Source: Inquilinus sp. Marseille-Q2685
GTDB lineage: Bacteria > Pseudomonadota > Alphaproteobacteria > DSM-16000 > Inquilinaceae
DNA: 64,000 bases
Assembly: GCF_916619195.1 (NCBI RefSeq)
Contig: NZ_CAKAKL010000008.1
Coordinates: forward strand, 1-64,000
Direction: 5' to 3'
Position numbers and translations under genes: made by a program. A model generated the notes under the pieces. It was not told where the DNA came from and ran no database searches. It worked only from the letters and a program-made list of their open reading frames with translations. Positions 45,479-55,800 of this stretch are shown in pieces. Position 1 is the stretch's first letter; the number at the start of each line of letters is the position of its first letter.

Positions 45479-47701
45479 CTACTTCACCACCTTCAGCGGC
45501 CGGCCGGTGCGGCCGCGGCGGACGGGCTTGGCGGGGGTCGGCGCCGCGGCGAAGGCCTCGCGCATGCGGTCCAGACGCAGCTTGACCTCGCCCGTGACCG
45601 GGCCCGCGGCGGAGGCTGCCGCCTCGATCACGGCGAAGGCGTCGTCGCGGGTCGCCGCGTCGTCCGGCAGCAGGCCCGGCAGGGCGGCCATCGCCTCCTC
45701 CGGCAGCCAGCGCAGGATCAGGTACTGCTGGCGCATCGCCGCCTTGAACTCGGCCAGCGAGGCCCAGTGCCCCGGCAGCCGGTCGGCATAGAGCTGGCGC
45801 AGCGTGGCGAAGCCGCGCTCGTCGACCGCCCGCATCGGCCAGATCACGTAGAGGATGGCGCGCAGCACCGCCGCATGGACGTCGCCCTCGGCGACCTTGC
45901 CGCGCAGCGCCTCGCGCTCCTCCTCCGGCTCGCTGCGCCGCGGCGGGCGCCGGTCGGCCAGGGTCTCGTCGCCGATGCCCAGCATCGCCTGCAGCACCGG
46001 GTTGCCGTAGATGGCGTAGAAGCTGCTCTCGATCCAGCGGTCGCGCAGGTCGCGCCAGCCGTCCAGCGCGGTGACGATCCGGCTCGACATCAGGTCCTGG
46101 AAGGCCAGGAACGGGTTGTCCGGCGCCGCCGGGCGGCGGTTGGCGCGCACCTGCTCGGCGGCCATCGCCACCGGCAGCATCGCCGGGTTGCGGTTCGAGA
46201 ACAGCGAGTACTGCAGCCGCGCCGGGCTCAGCCGCCGCCCCAGCTCCGCCGCCGGCTCGCTGGCCAGGGCCTGGACCAGCGGCCGGGCGGTCGAGGTGTA
46301 GAGCGCGCGGTTGATCTCCGACACCCGCGCCGCGGTGGCGAAGGCCTTGTCCTCCTCGGCGGTGTTGATGCCCAGCGCGCGCAGGTCGTTGATGCTGCGC
46401 GCCTCGAACCGCACGACATGATCGCCGCGGATCAGCCCGGCATTCGGGTCGTCGGCCTGCTTCTCGATGATCACCGCCTCGTAGAGGCCGGGCGCCAGCG
46501 TGTCGATCAGGTCGATGTTCTGGATGAACTCGTTGTGCTCCTTCGCCGCGACGCGGCCGGAGACGAAGATGCCGAGATGGCCGATGTCGTCGTGGATGGC
46601 GTAGATGATGGTCTGGCCGTTGGCGACGATGTCGTCGGTCGAGTCGTACAGGTCGAGGATCCAGCCCAGCGCCTGCTGCGGCGGGGTGATGTTGTCGCCC
46701 TGCGAGCAGAACACCACGATCGGCGAGGTGATGTTGCGCAGGTCGATCTTGCGGCCGTCGGAGACCTCGAGCTGACCGGCCGTCAGCTTGTCGCCAACGA
46801 ACAGGTCCTCGGTGATGGTCTCGATCTCGTTGGCGTTGAGCTGGACGTAGCCGCCCCACCACTTCTCGAAGCTGAGATAGCGCGCCACCTCGGTGTCGAT
46901 CTTGCTGTACAGGTTGTACTGCTTCGACCACAGCGTGTTGGCGGGGTTCAGGCTCTCGAAGTTCTGCACCAGATGGGCGCCATCATAGCGGCCGTTGCCC
47001 ATGTCGCTGGCCAGCGCCGCCGGCCAGCCGCCGCCGGCGAGGCCGCCGAGATAGCGCATCGGGTTCTTGCCGCGCGGCCCGTCCCAGTAGGACAGGGGCG
47101 CGCCGGCCAGGATCATCGGCCCGACGATGCCGGGCTTGACCGCGGCCAGCATCGCCAGCGCCCAGCCGGCTTGGCAGTTGCCCATGACGCAGGGCTTGCC
47201 CTCGGCCTTCGGATGGCGCTCGGCGACGATGCGCAGGAACTCCGCCTGCGCCCGGCCGATATCCTCCAGCGTCTGGCCCGCCACCGGCACCGGCAGGAAG
47301 CCGATGAAGTAGCAGGGATGGCCGGCGCGCAGGGCGCGGCCGATCTGGCTTTCCGGCTTCATGCCGCCGATGCCCGGGCCGTGGCCGGCGCGCGGGTCGA
47401 CGACGACGAAGGGCCGCTTGTCGGGGTCGACCGTCACGCCCTCGGGCGGCACGATCCGGACCAGCATGTAGTTGCAGGGCCGCTCCAGGGTGCGGCCGTC
47501 GAGGATCAGCTCGAACTGATAGGACAGCACATGCGGCGTCGGATCGGCCGCATGTGCCAGGTACTGGTTGCCGCGCTGGCGCATCACGTCCCAGAACAGC
47601 ACGCTGCGCTGGGCCGCATCGACCCAGTATTCGACGGCAGACGTCCAAGGCTCGGCCCAGGCGGCGCTGAGCACGGCGCTCTGGTCGGCAGTACCGGTCA
47701 T
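45479..47701 (-). CDS. DUF3141 alpha/beta-hydrolase (PHA synthase-like)
   Basis: This 740-residue cytoplasmic protein has an alpha/beta-hydrolase core with a cysteine nucleophile elbow GNCQAG (174-179), as in polyhydroxyalkanoate synthases. An acid and histidine are present in CSQGDNITPP and IHDDIGHLGIFVSG. A long helical C-terminal half ends in a basic tail (KPVRRGRTGRPLKVVK). DUF3141 proteins are widespread in alphaproteobacteria, but the reaction is not established. An alternative GTG lies two codons upstream. Confidence 0.87.
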   Translation of the reverse strand: MTGTADQSAVLSAAWAEPWTSAVEYWVDAAQRSVLFWDVMRQRGNQYLAHAADPTPHVLSYQFELILDGRTLERPCNYMLVRIVPPEGVTVDPDKRPFVVVDPRAGHGPGIGGMKPESQIGRALRAGHPCYFIGFLPVPVAGQTLEDIGRAQAEFLRIVAERHPKAEGKPCVMGNCQAGWALAMLAAVKPGIVGPMILAGAPLSYWDGPRGKNPMRYLGGLAGGGWPAALASDMGNGRYDGAHLVQNFESLNPANTLWSKQYNLYSKIDTEVARYLSFEKWWGGYVQLNANEIETITEDLFVGDKLTAGQLEVSDGRKIDLRNITSPIVVFCSQGDNITPPQQALGWILDLYDSTDDIVANGQTIIYAIHDDIGHLGIFVSGRVAAKEHNEFIQNIDLIDTLAPGLYEAVIIEKQADDPNAGLIRGDHVVRFEARSINDLRALGINTAEEDKAFATAARVSEINRALYTSTARPLVQALASEPAAELGRRLSPARLQYSLFSNRNPAMLPVAMAAEQVRANRRPAAPDNPFLAFQDLMSSRIVTALDGWRDLRDRWIESSFYAIYGNPVLQAMLGIGDETLADRRPPRRSEPEEEREALRGKVAEGDVHAAVLRAILYVIWPMRAVDERGFATLRQLYADRLPGHWASLAEFKAAMRQQYLILRWLPEEAMAALPGLLPDDAATRDDAFAVIEAAASAAGPVTGEVKLRLDRMREAFAAAPTPAKPVRRGRTGRPLKVVK

Positions 47702-47829
47702 GGTCACCCGTCCTCTTCCTTCGACCCGCGGACGACGGTCCGCGGCGGGGCTTTCTGCCCTCAAGGTAAAACGAACAGGCATACCCCGTCGTTCCGCCTT
47801 TGGTCGGACGATACACCAGATCCGTTCGT

Positions 47830-49596
47830 TTACATACGGTCCGGAATTTCGATTCCGAGCAGGTCGAGCACCCGCTCCAGTTGCCGCAGCGTCAGCGCCG
47901 CGAGGCCGAGCCAGGAGGCACGGCGCGCCGGGTCCGGCTCGCTCAGCACATGGCAGGCGTCGTAGAAGCGGCTGAACTCCCGCGCCAGGGCGTAGGCGAA
48001 ATCGCACAGCTCGTTCGGCGCCCGCTTCTCATAGGCGTTGCGCACGGCGTCGGGCAATTGCCCCAGTTGCAGCATCAGCGCGCGGTCGGCCTCGTTCGCC
48101 GCCGGCAGGATCGTGCCGGGCGCGTCGCCCTGCCCTTCCGCCCGGCGCAGCAGCGACTTGGCGCGCACCGCCGCGTATTGCAGATACGGGCCGGTCTTGC
48201 CCTCGAAGCGCAGCATGCGGTCGAGGTCGAAGACATAGTCCGAGGACGGGTTGTTCGAGAGGTCGGCGAACTTCACAGCGGCGATGCCGACCCGGCGGGC
48301 GATCTCGCGCCGCTCCTCCTCCGGATAGCCCTCGGCCAGATGCGCCTCCTCCAGCCGCTTCAGCCCGATCTCGGTGGCGGTGTCGAGCAGGTCGTACAGC
48401 TTCATCACGCCGCCGGCGCGAGTCTTGAACGGCTTGCCGTCCGGCCCGTTCATGGTGCCGTAGCCGAGATGCTCCAGATCCGACTTGCCGTTCAGCCCGG
48501 CCTTTCGGGCGGCGCGGAACACCTGCTCGAAATGCAGCGACTGGCGCCGGTCGACGACGTAAAGACCGAGGTCGGGGTCGAGCGACTGCCGCCGGTCGAC
48601 GATGGTGGCGAGGTCGGTGGTGCCGTAGGTGAAGGCGCCGTCCGACTTGACCAGGATCAGCGGCGGCACCTCCTTCCTGTCGCCCTCCTCGGCGACGCGG
48701 ACGATGACCGCGCCCTCATCGGTCTCGGCCAGGCCCCGGGCCTTCAGGTCCTCGACCATCGGCTCGATCAGGTCGTGGACCGCGGCTTCGCCCTTCCACA
48801 GATCGAAATGCACGCCCAACGAGTCGAACTCGCGCTGCATCCCGGCGATCGAGACGTCGATGAAATGCTGCCACAGCGCCCGGTAGCCCGGTCGGCCGGC
48901 CTGCAGCTCCGCGGTCGCCTTGCGGCTCTCCTCCATCCGCGCCGGATCGGCCTTCGAGGCCTGGGACGCGGCCGGATACAGGACCTCGAGATCCTCCATC
49001 GTCACCGGGCTCTCGGCCGGATAGGGGCCGGTGAAGTCCGGGTCGAAATAGGGCAGGTCCGGCTGCCGGCGGGCGATCTCGCTGATCACCATGCCCATCG
49101 GCGTGCCCCAGTCGCCCATGTGCACGTCGCCGATCGTCTCGTCGCCGGCGAACCGGAACAGGCGGCGCAGGCTGTCGCCGATGATCGAAGCCCGCAGATG
49201 GCCGACATGCATCGGCTTGGCGATGTTCGGCCCGCCATAGTCCAGCACCACCCGGCGCGGCGGGTTGGTCTTCGGCACGCCCAGCCGCTCGTCCCGCGCC
49301 TGCGCGTCGACATGGTCGGCCAGCACGGCGTCGGTCAGCGACAGGTTGATGAAGCCGGGGCCGGCCAGGGACACGCTCGCGAATTGCGGGTCCGCCGCCA
49401 GCCTGTCGGCGACGCGCTGGGCGATCTCGCGTGGATTGGCGAGGGCCTGCTTCGCCGCGGCCAGCGCGCCGTTGCACTGGAACTGGCCGAGATCCGGCCG
49501 GTTCGAGACGGTGACATGGCCGAGCTCCGGCGGCAGCCCTTCGGCGGCGAAGGCGGCGGCGACGGTTTCGGTCAGCTTCGAGGCGAGCGAGGACAT
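47830..49596 (-). CDS. argS: Arginyl-tRNA synthetase
   Basis: This 588-residue class I synthetase has an N-terminal Add-1 domain, ANIAKPMHVGHLRAS-type motif (PMHVGHLRAS), Asp-rich YFDPDFTGPYP and a C-terminal anticodon-binding domain (FDLDRMLRFEGKTGPYLQYA). The KMSKS is degenerate (KPFKTRAGG), as in most ArgRS. It charges tRNA-Arg. Confidence 0.96.
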   Translation of the reverse strand: MSSLASKLTETVAAAFAAEGLPPELGHVTVSNRPDLGQFQCNGALAAAKQALANPREIAQRVADRLAADPQFASVSLAGPGFINLSLTDAVLADHVDAQARDERLGVPKTNPPRRVVLDYGGPNIAKPMHVGHLRASIIGDSLRRLFRFAGDETIGDVHMGDWGTPMGMVISEIARRQPDLPYFDPDFTGPYPAESPVTMEDLEVLYPAASQASKADPARMEESRKATAELQAGRPGYRALWQHFIDVSIAGMQREFDSLGVHFDLWKGEAAVHDLIEPMVEDLKARGLAETDEGAVIVRVAEEGDRKEVPPLILVKSDGAFTYGTTDLATIVDRRQSLDPDLGLYVVDRRQSLHFEQVFRAARKAGLNGKSDLEHLGYGTMNGPDGKPFKTRAGGVMKLYDLLDTATEIGLKRLEEAHLAEGYPEEERREIARRVGIAAVKFADLSNNPSSDYVFDLDRMLRFEGKTGPYLQYAAVRAKSLLRRAEGQGDAPGTILPAANEADRALMLQLGQLPDAVRNAYEKRAPNELCDFAYALAREFSRFYDACHVLSEPDPARRASWLGLAALTLRQLERVLDLLGIEIPDRM

Positions 49597-49626
49597 GCGG
49601 GCAGATCTTCCGGTTGCCCGCGGTTT

Positions 49627-50442
49627 TTAGGAGGCAGCGGCATCCGAGGCAAGGCCGTCCGCGGTCAGGCGTCCCATGCTCTGGTTGATCCGCTGCATCA
49701 GCGCCGCCTTTACGGCGCCGACATCGGCCGTGGCCACGGGGGCCGAGACCGTCAGCTCCACGATTCCGGCGCCGGGCTTGGAGAGGTCGACCAGCTTCGA
49801 CACGGCGACCGCGGGCTCCGCCCCCGGCGCCAGGCGCGGATCGGCCTTCAGCGCGGCGACGATCTCGCCGGCCAGCGCCTCCCCTGCCGGGCCGGCCGGC
49901 GCCGGGAAGGTCAGCTCCATCTTCGCCAGGCCCGGATAGGTCGAGTTGTTGACGATGGCGGCGCCCCAGACCGAGCCGTTCGGCAGCAGGATCTGGACAT
50001 TGGCCGGTGTCACCAGCTCGGTCATGAACAGCGACAGCGACCTGACCGTGCCGGCCTTGCCCGCGACCTCGACCGCGTCGCCGATCTTGAACGGCCGGAA
50101 GATCAGCAGCATGACGCCGGCCGCGAGGTTCGACAGCGTGCCCTGCAGCGCCAAGCCGATGGCCAGCGATGCGGCGCCCAGCACCGCCACCAGGCTGGTG
50201 GTCTGGATGCCGAAGATCTGCAGCACGGCGATGACGACGACCGCCAGCACCAGGTAGCGCGCCAGCGACGCCAGGAAGTCGGCGATGGTCGGGTCGACAT
50301 GCCGGGTTCGGGCGGCCAGGCGCAGCAGCCAACGCTCGACGGACCGCGCCAGCCACCAGCCGAGGCCGAGCAGCACGATCGCGTAGAGCGCGTTGAGGCC
50401 GTAGAAGACGAACAGCGCCCACAGGTTGTCGAAGTTGATCAT
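49627..50442 (-). CDS. MscS-family mechanosensitive channel
   Basis: This 271-residue membrane protein has three hydrophobic segments. The pore helix reads AVLGAASLAIGLALQGTLSNL followed by MLLIFRPFKIGD. A beta-domain with the sequence LPNGSVWGAAIVNNSTYP follows. It releases solutes during hypo-osmotic shock. Length matches small-conductance MscS. Confidence 0.93.
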   Translation of the reverse strand: MINFDNLWALFVFYGLNALYAIVLLGLGWWLARSVERWLLRLAARTRHVDPTIADFLASLARYLVLAVVVIAVLQIFGIQTTSLVAVLGAASLAIGLALQGTLSNLAAGVMLLIFRPFKIGDAVEVAGKAGTVRSLSLFMTELVTPANVQILLPNGSVWGAAIVNNSTYPGLAKMELTFPAPAGPAGEALAGEIVAALKADPRLAPGAEPAVAVSKLVDLSKPGAGIVELTVSAPVATADVGAVKAALMQRINQSMGRLTADGLASDAAAS

Positions 50443-50541
50443 CGGCGGTCCGGAGGTCCTGCGGTATCGGCGAAGGCCACCCGCGGAGCGCAGGCGTTAT
50501 GTCGCTAACACACCGCGGCGGGGATCGATCCCCGCCGGGTC

Positions 50542-50988
50542 CTACAGGCTTTTGCGAAAGAAGACGACGCGTCTCGTCTCCTCGAAACCCAGCGCCGCGT
50601 GAAACTTGTGGCTCACGACGTTGTCCAGCAGGGCATCGGATGCGAACTCGGTACAGCCGGCAGACCTGCCCCATCCGGCAATGGCATCGCAGAGCAGCCG
50701 CGCCGCGCCCGTCTGCCTGTGGCCGGGCAGAACATAGATTCCTTCAAGGAAGAGAACGGGAGAGGTCTTGCATCCATTGACGTAGTCACGGCGCAGCGTG
50801 GCTTCGGCAAACCCGATCACCTCGCCTTCATTGGTTTCACAGATGAAGGCGACAGCCCGGCCGTCTCCGGCCAGGAAAGTGCGAACCACGTCGTCCCGAT
50901 GGTGCTGGACAGAATGGTCCGGCCAAAGCGCAGCACGTAACCGCGCCCACGGCTCGACATGGTCCATGGTGCTCCGCTGGATCTTCAT
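50542..50988 (-). CDS. AAC(6')-like aminoglycoside N-acetyltransferase (GNAT)
   Basis: This 148-residue GNAT protein matches the AAC(6')-I group closely: LRAALWPDHS at the start, FAEATLRRDYVNGCKTSPV, FLEGIYVLPGHRQTGAARLL (the acetyl-CoA loop R-x-x-G-x-A) and the ending FHAALGFEETRRVVFFRKSL. AAC(6') enzymes acetylate the 6'-amino group of aminoglycosides such as tobramycin and amikacin. The chromosomal copy may be intrinsic and not confer resistance; there is no integron or insertion sequence visible. Confidence 0.85.
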   Translation of the reverse strand: MKIQRSTMDHVEPWARLRAALWPDHSVQHHRDDVVRTFLAGDGRAVAFICETNEGEVIGFAEATLRRDYVNGCKTSPVLFLEGIYVLPGHRQTGAARLLCDAIAGWGRSAGCTEFASDALLDNVVSHKFHAALGFEETRRVVFFRKSL

Positions 50989-51430
50989 CGCCTCACCTCA
51001 CGCCGCAGTTCGCGTTCTTCAATAGGTCGGGTCCGGCTATGTCCGCTCTCTGGTGTCGAGCGCGAGGCAAGCATGACGACGGCTTGGCTCCCGCGCCAGG
51101 CGCTAGTGTTTCTTGACTGGCTGGATTGGATCGAATCGAGCCATGTCCGCTGTCGAGAGCCCGGCGCGTTGACCGTTGTTCACGCTCGGCGGCAAGGCGG
51201 AGGGGCGACGCCGCGCGTTCCTCATACCCGCTTTCCGCCCGCAGGCGACGCTCGGGCGCGCGGAGATTCACGATTGCGCCCGGACGCTTGCGGTCACCCC
51301 GCTCGCAGCACGACCTTGCCGAACGGTCCGCGGTCCAGATGGCCCAGCGCGGCCAGAAGTGCCGAGCCCCGGTCGCCGGCTGCCAGATTTTCGGGACCTT
51401 CCGAACGACCGGGCCAAGCGCGCCGCTCCG
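50989..51430. other. Accessory intergenic region
   Basis: These 442 bases contain no intact gene. They hold the upstream sequence of the acetyltransferase gene (up to about 51100) and, from 51294, a decayed dehydrogenase remnant. No insertion sequence ends or tRNA are visible. Confidence 0.6.
51294..51400 (-). pseudogene. Remnant of a medium-chain alcohol dehydrogenase
   Basis: Reading the minus strand toward a TGA at 51294-51296 gives the terminal peptide LAALGHLDRGPFGKVVLRAG, typical of the C-terminus of zinc-type alcohol dehydrogenases/quinone oxidoreductases. Upstream homology fades by about 51370, and the nearest upstream gene (RidA) ends at 51431. It looks like the tail of a deleted gene that once followed ridA. 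Confidence 0.4.
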
Positions 51431-51916
51431 CTAGTCAAGCACGGCCACGGCCTCCACCTCGAACAGCATGCCGTCGACCGCCAGCCGGGGCACGGGGATC
51501 AATGTCTGCGCCGGCAGCGCCCCGCCGAACATCTCCTTCACGGTCTTGGTCAGCACCCCGAGCTTGGACATGTCGTGATCGACCACGAAGACCGTGAGCT
51601 TGGCGACCCGCTCCGGCCGCGCGCCGAGCGCCTCGAGGGCGGTGCGCAGGTTTGCGTAGGCCTGCCGGACCTGGACGGCGAAATCGGGCGACAAGGCCCC
51701 CGTGCCGTCCTGGCCACCCTGTCCGGAGATATAGGCCAAGCGGCCGTTGCGGGGCGTTATCACCGCCGTGCTGTAGCCATTCGGCGACGGGTCGTAGAGG
51801 TTCGGCGGATTGACGATGGTCAGCTCCAGATCGGTCTCGTTCGCCGTCGCCGCAGCGGAAAATCCCACGGTCATGATGATCAACCCTCCGATGAGCAGAT
51901 GCTTGGCGCGTGACAT
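51431..51916 (-). CDS. Exported RidA-family protein lacking the catalytic Arg
   Basis: This 161-residue protein has a signal peptide (MSRAKHLLIGG start, then IIMTVGFSAAATANE). The Rid domain is complete, but the catalytic arginine position in PARSxxxV is glutamine here (LPAQTLIPV). The trailing FEVEAVAVLD keeps the Glu strand. It probably belongs to a Rid subfamily without imine deaminase activity. It is divergent from a TetR regulator and followed by a dehydrogenase remnant. Confidence 0.82.
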   Translation of the reverse strand: MSRAKHLLIGGLIIMTVGFSAAATANETDLELTIVNPPNLYDPSPNGYSTAVITPRNGRLAYISGQGGQDGTGALSPDFAVQVRQAYANLRTALEALGARPERVAKLTVFVVDHDMSKLGVLTKTVKEMFGGALPAQTLIPVPRLAVDGMLFEVEAVAVLD

Positions 51917-51993
51917 GATGTTCTCTCGGCTCTGCGGACTGCGAGCGACGTCCCCCGCGGCCGGCATGATTGAACCTCAGCCCGTATCGGCCA

Positions 51994-52042
51994 TACGATG
52001 AATCGTACGCTATACGAGTCGACTGCATCGTACGTCGTACGA
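51994..52042. promoter_or_regulatory. TetR operator pair
   Basis: TACGAT-GA-ATCGTA (51994-52007) and TCGTACG-T-CGTACGA (52028-52042) are both perfect dyads sharing the TCGTA core. They lie in the 169-base region between the divergent ridA and tetR genes. Confidence 0.6.
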
Positions 52043-52085
52043 GACGATCGTTCAAGATCGGCATCCTGACCAGCGAGGAAGACGG

Positions 52086-52781
52086 ATGGCAGCCAAACGC
52101 GCCAGCCCCCGGAGCAGACGGCCACAACCGACAGGTGAGCGGCCCCGGCCCGTGCAGGAACCGCACGGCGAGCCGCCTCTGTCGCGGGACCGCATCGTGG
52201 CGGCCGCGGTGGAGCTGCTGGACGCCCGGGGAGTCGACGGATTCACGATGCGCCGGCTGGCGGATCGCCTCGGCGCGGGCGTGATGAGCCTGTATTGGCA
52301 CGTCGCCAACAAAGAGGATGTCTTCGATCTGGCGCTCGATTCGGTGCTCGAATACCGCGGGCCGCAGCCGACGGTCGAGTCACGAGGCTGGCGCGGAGAC
52401 GTCGTTCATCTGCTCGAGGACTGGCGCGCCAGCATGCTGCGCCATCCCTGGTCGGCATCGCTGCTGCCGCGCCGGGCGCTGGGCCCGAGCATCCTCGGCC
52501 GCCTCGAGCTGCTGAGCCGGGCCCTGTCCGGAGCCGGTGTCGCGGACGCGGATCTGAACGTCGCGATATGGTCGCTCTGGAACTATGTGATGGGCGCCAC
52601 CGTCACCCGGGCGAGCTTCGACCTCTCGGACGACGACAGGGCCGCCGCGCAGCAGCGCCTGACGCGCCTCGGCGATCGCTACCCGACGATCGAACGCTCT
52701 CACCTGCTGCTGGATGACGATTGGGACGGCACCTTCCGGACAGGCCTCGGCCTCCTGCTCGACGGTCTCCCGTCAAGATGA
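52086..52781 (+). CDS. TetR/AcrR-family repressor
   Basis: A 231-residue TetR regulator. An N-terminal Arg/Pro-rich extension precedes the helix-turn-helix (IVAAAVELLDARGVDGFTMRRLADRL, ending in MSLYWHVANKEDV). A TetR_C-like ligand domain with RHPWSASLLPRRALGP follows. It probably controls itself and the divergent ridA through the dyads between. Its 3' end faces the efflux pump gene, so it may not regulate the pump. Confidence 0.9.
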   Translation: MAAKRASPRSRRPQPTGERPRPVQEPHGEPPLSRDRIVAAAVELLDARGVDGFTMRRLADRLGAGVMSLYWHVANKEDVFDLALDSVLEYRGPQPTVESRGWRGDVVHLLEDWRASMLRHPWSASLLPRRALGPSILGRLELLSRALSGAGVADADLNVAIWSLWNYVMGATVTRASFDLSDDDRAAAQQRLTRLGDRYPTIERSHLLLDDDWDGTFRTGLGLLLDGLPSR

Positions 52782-52831
52782 GGCCGGATGGCGGCTTCGG
52801 GCTCGGAGCCACCACCGTCACTAGGCCAGGG

Positions 52832-55800
52832 TCACGCCTCCGTCGGCTCCGGCGCCGCCTCCCCCGCGCTCTCCGCGTGATGATCCGCGGCCAGCAGCAT
52901 GTAGACCGCAGGCACCACGAACAGGGTGAAGATCGTGCCGATGGTCAGGCCGCTGGCGATCACCAGCCCCATGTTGAAGCGCGACACCGCGCCGGCGCCG
53001 GTCGCCAGGATCAGCGGCACCACGCCCAGCACCATCGCCCCGGTGGTCATCAGGATCGGGCGCAGGCGGATCGAGGCGGCGCCCTCGATCGCCTCGCGCT
53101 TGGTCTTCCCCGCCTTCTGCAGGCCGTTGGCGACCTCGACGATCAGGATGCCGTGCTTGCTGATCAGCCCCATCAGCGTTACCAGCCCGACCTGGGTGTA
53201 GATGTTCATGGTGGCGCCGCCGACGCCGACGCTGATGAAGGCCAGCGCGCCGGCGATCGACATCGGCACCGAGACCAGGATGATCAGCGGGTCGCGGAAG
53301 CTGTTGAACTGGGCCGCCAGCGCCAGGAAGATGATGATCAGCGCCAGTGCGAACATCTGCACCAAGCCGCTCGATTCCTGCACCGTCTGGCGCGACTGGC
53401 CGCCATAGTCGACTGTGTAGCCCGGCGGCAGCGTGCGGTCGGCCAGCGCCTTCAGCTCCGCCAGCGCCTGGCCGGTCGAGATGCCGGGCGCGGAGACGCC
53501 GGAGATGGTGGCCGAGTTGAGCTGCTGGAAATGCGAGATCGAGCGCGGCGCCGCCTCGGTCTTGATCGTAGCGATCGAGGACAGCGGGATCTGGGTGCCG
53601 TTCAGCGCGGTGACCGGGTAGTTCAGCACCTGGTCGGTGGTCAGGCGCGAACGCTGCTGCACCTGCGGGATCACCTGGTAGGACCGGCCGTCGATGCTGA
53701 AATAGTTGACGTAGCCGCCGCCGAGGATGGTGGCCATGGCGTTGCCGACATCGCTCATGGTCAGGCCCAGCGCGGCCGCCTTGTCGCGGTCGATCACGAT
53801 CTCGGCCTGCGGCTTGTCGACCTGCAGGTCGCGGGTCAGGAACACGAACAGGCCGGTCTTCTGCGCCTCCTTCTGAAAGGCGGCGGCGACGTCGTTCAGC
53901 TCCTGGAAGCTGCCGGTGGTGCCGATCGCGAACTGGATCGGCAGGCCGTTGCTGCCCGGCAGCGGCGCCGGCTGGAAGGCCACGCTCTGGGCCGCGGCGA
54001 TCCTGGCGATGTCCTGCTGCAGCAGCGCCTGCACCGTGCCGGCCGTCCGCTCCCGCTGGTCCCAGGGCTTCAGCACCTGCACCGCGATCGAGGTCGCGCT
54101 GCTGTCGATGCCGAGGGTGTGGTCGGTCTCCGGATAGGCCCGCATCGCCTGGGCGACCTGGTCGGAGTTCGAGGCCTTCAGGGCCAGCGTCGCCTGCGGC
54201 GGGTTGGTGGTGGAGACCAGGACCGCGCCCTGGTCCTCGTTCGGCGCCAGCTCGGTCTGCGCGTCGGCGTAGAGGAAATAGATGCTGCCGAGCACGATGG
54301 CGGCGAAGACCAGCGTCACCGGCACGGTGTTCAGGCTGCCGTGCAGCATGCGCTGATAGGGCCGCCGGATGCGCTCGAAGCAGCGGTCGATGAAATCCGT
54401 CAGCCGCTCCTCCCAGCCGCTGCGGTCGGCCAGGTGCGGCTTCAGGATGCGCGAGCACATCATCGGCGTCAGCGTCAGCGCCACCACCATCGAGACGGCG
54501 ACGGCGCCGACCAGGGTGAAGGCGAATTCGGTGAACAGCGCGCCGGTCAGCCCGCCCTGGAACCCGATCGGGACATACACGGCCACCAGCACCACGGTCA
54601 TGGCGATGACCGGCCCGACCAGCTCGCGCGCCGCGTCGATCGCGGCCTGGAGCGGCGTCGCCCCCTCCTCGATGTGCCGGTTGACGTTCTCGACCACGAT
54701 GATGGCGTCGTCGACCACCAGGCCGATCGCCAGCACCAGCGCCAGGAGGGTCAGGAGGTTGATGGAGAAGCCGAAGGCCAGCATCATCGCGAAGGTGCCG
54801 ACCAGCGACAGCGGGATCGCCACCACCGGGATGAAGACCGAGCGCGGCGAACCGAGGAACAGGAACACCACCAGCACGACGATCACCAGCGCCTCGACCA
54901 GGCTGGTCACCACCTCCTCGATCGAGGAGGTGACGAAGGCACTGGAATCGTAGATCACCGTGGCGTGCAGGCCGCTGGGCAGCTGCGCCTCAATGCCCGG
55001 CATCGCCGCCTTCACCCCGGCGACGACGTCGAGCAGGTTGGCGGTCGGCGCCACCTGGATGCCCATCATGATGCCGGTGCGGCCGTCGACGGTGGACCGG
55101 CTCTCATAGTCCTGCGAGCCGAGCACGACCTGGCCGAGATCCTTCAGCCGGATCACCGCCCCGTTCGACTGCTTGACCACGAGGTTCCGGAACTCCTCGA
55201 CATCGTGCAGGTCGGTCGAGGCGGTCAGGGTGATCTGGGTGGCGTTGCCCTTGGTGGTGCCGATGCCGGAGATCGAATTGTTGTTGCCGAGCGCGGTGTA
55301 GACGTCGGTGGCGGTCAGGCCGTAGCCGGCGAGCTTGTCGGGGTCGAGCCAGACGCGCAGCGCGAACACCTTCGGGCCCAGCAGCTCCGCCGTCTGCACG
55401 CCCTGCACCGCCTGCAGCTTCGGCTGCACCACGCGGGTCAGGTAGTCGGTGATCTGGTTCGCCGCCAGGACGTCGCTGTAGAAGCCGATATACATGGCGT
55501 CGATGGTCTGGCCGACCGACAGCGTGATGGTCGGCTGCTGCGCCCCCGAGGGCAGCTGGTTCAGCACCGAGTTGACCTTGGTGTTGATCTCGGTGACCGC
55601 GGCGTCGGAGTTGTAGTTCAGCCGCAGGTTGACGGTGATGGTCGAGACCCCGCTGGTCGAGGTCGAGGTCATGTAGTCGATGCCGTTCGCCTGGGCGATG
55701 GCGTTTTCCATCGGCGTGGTGATGAAGCCGGCGACCACGTCCGGATCGGCGCCGGAATAGGTCGTCGACACGGTCACGACCGCGTTCTCGGTCTTCGGAT

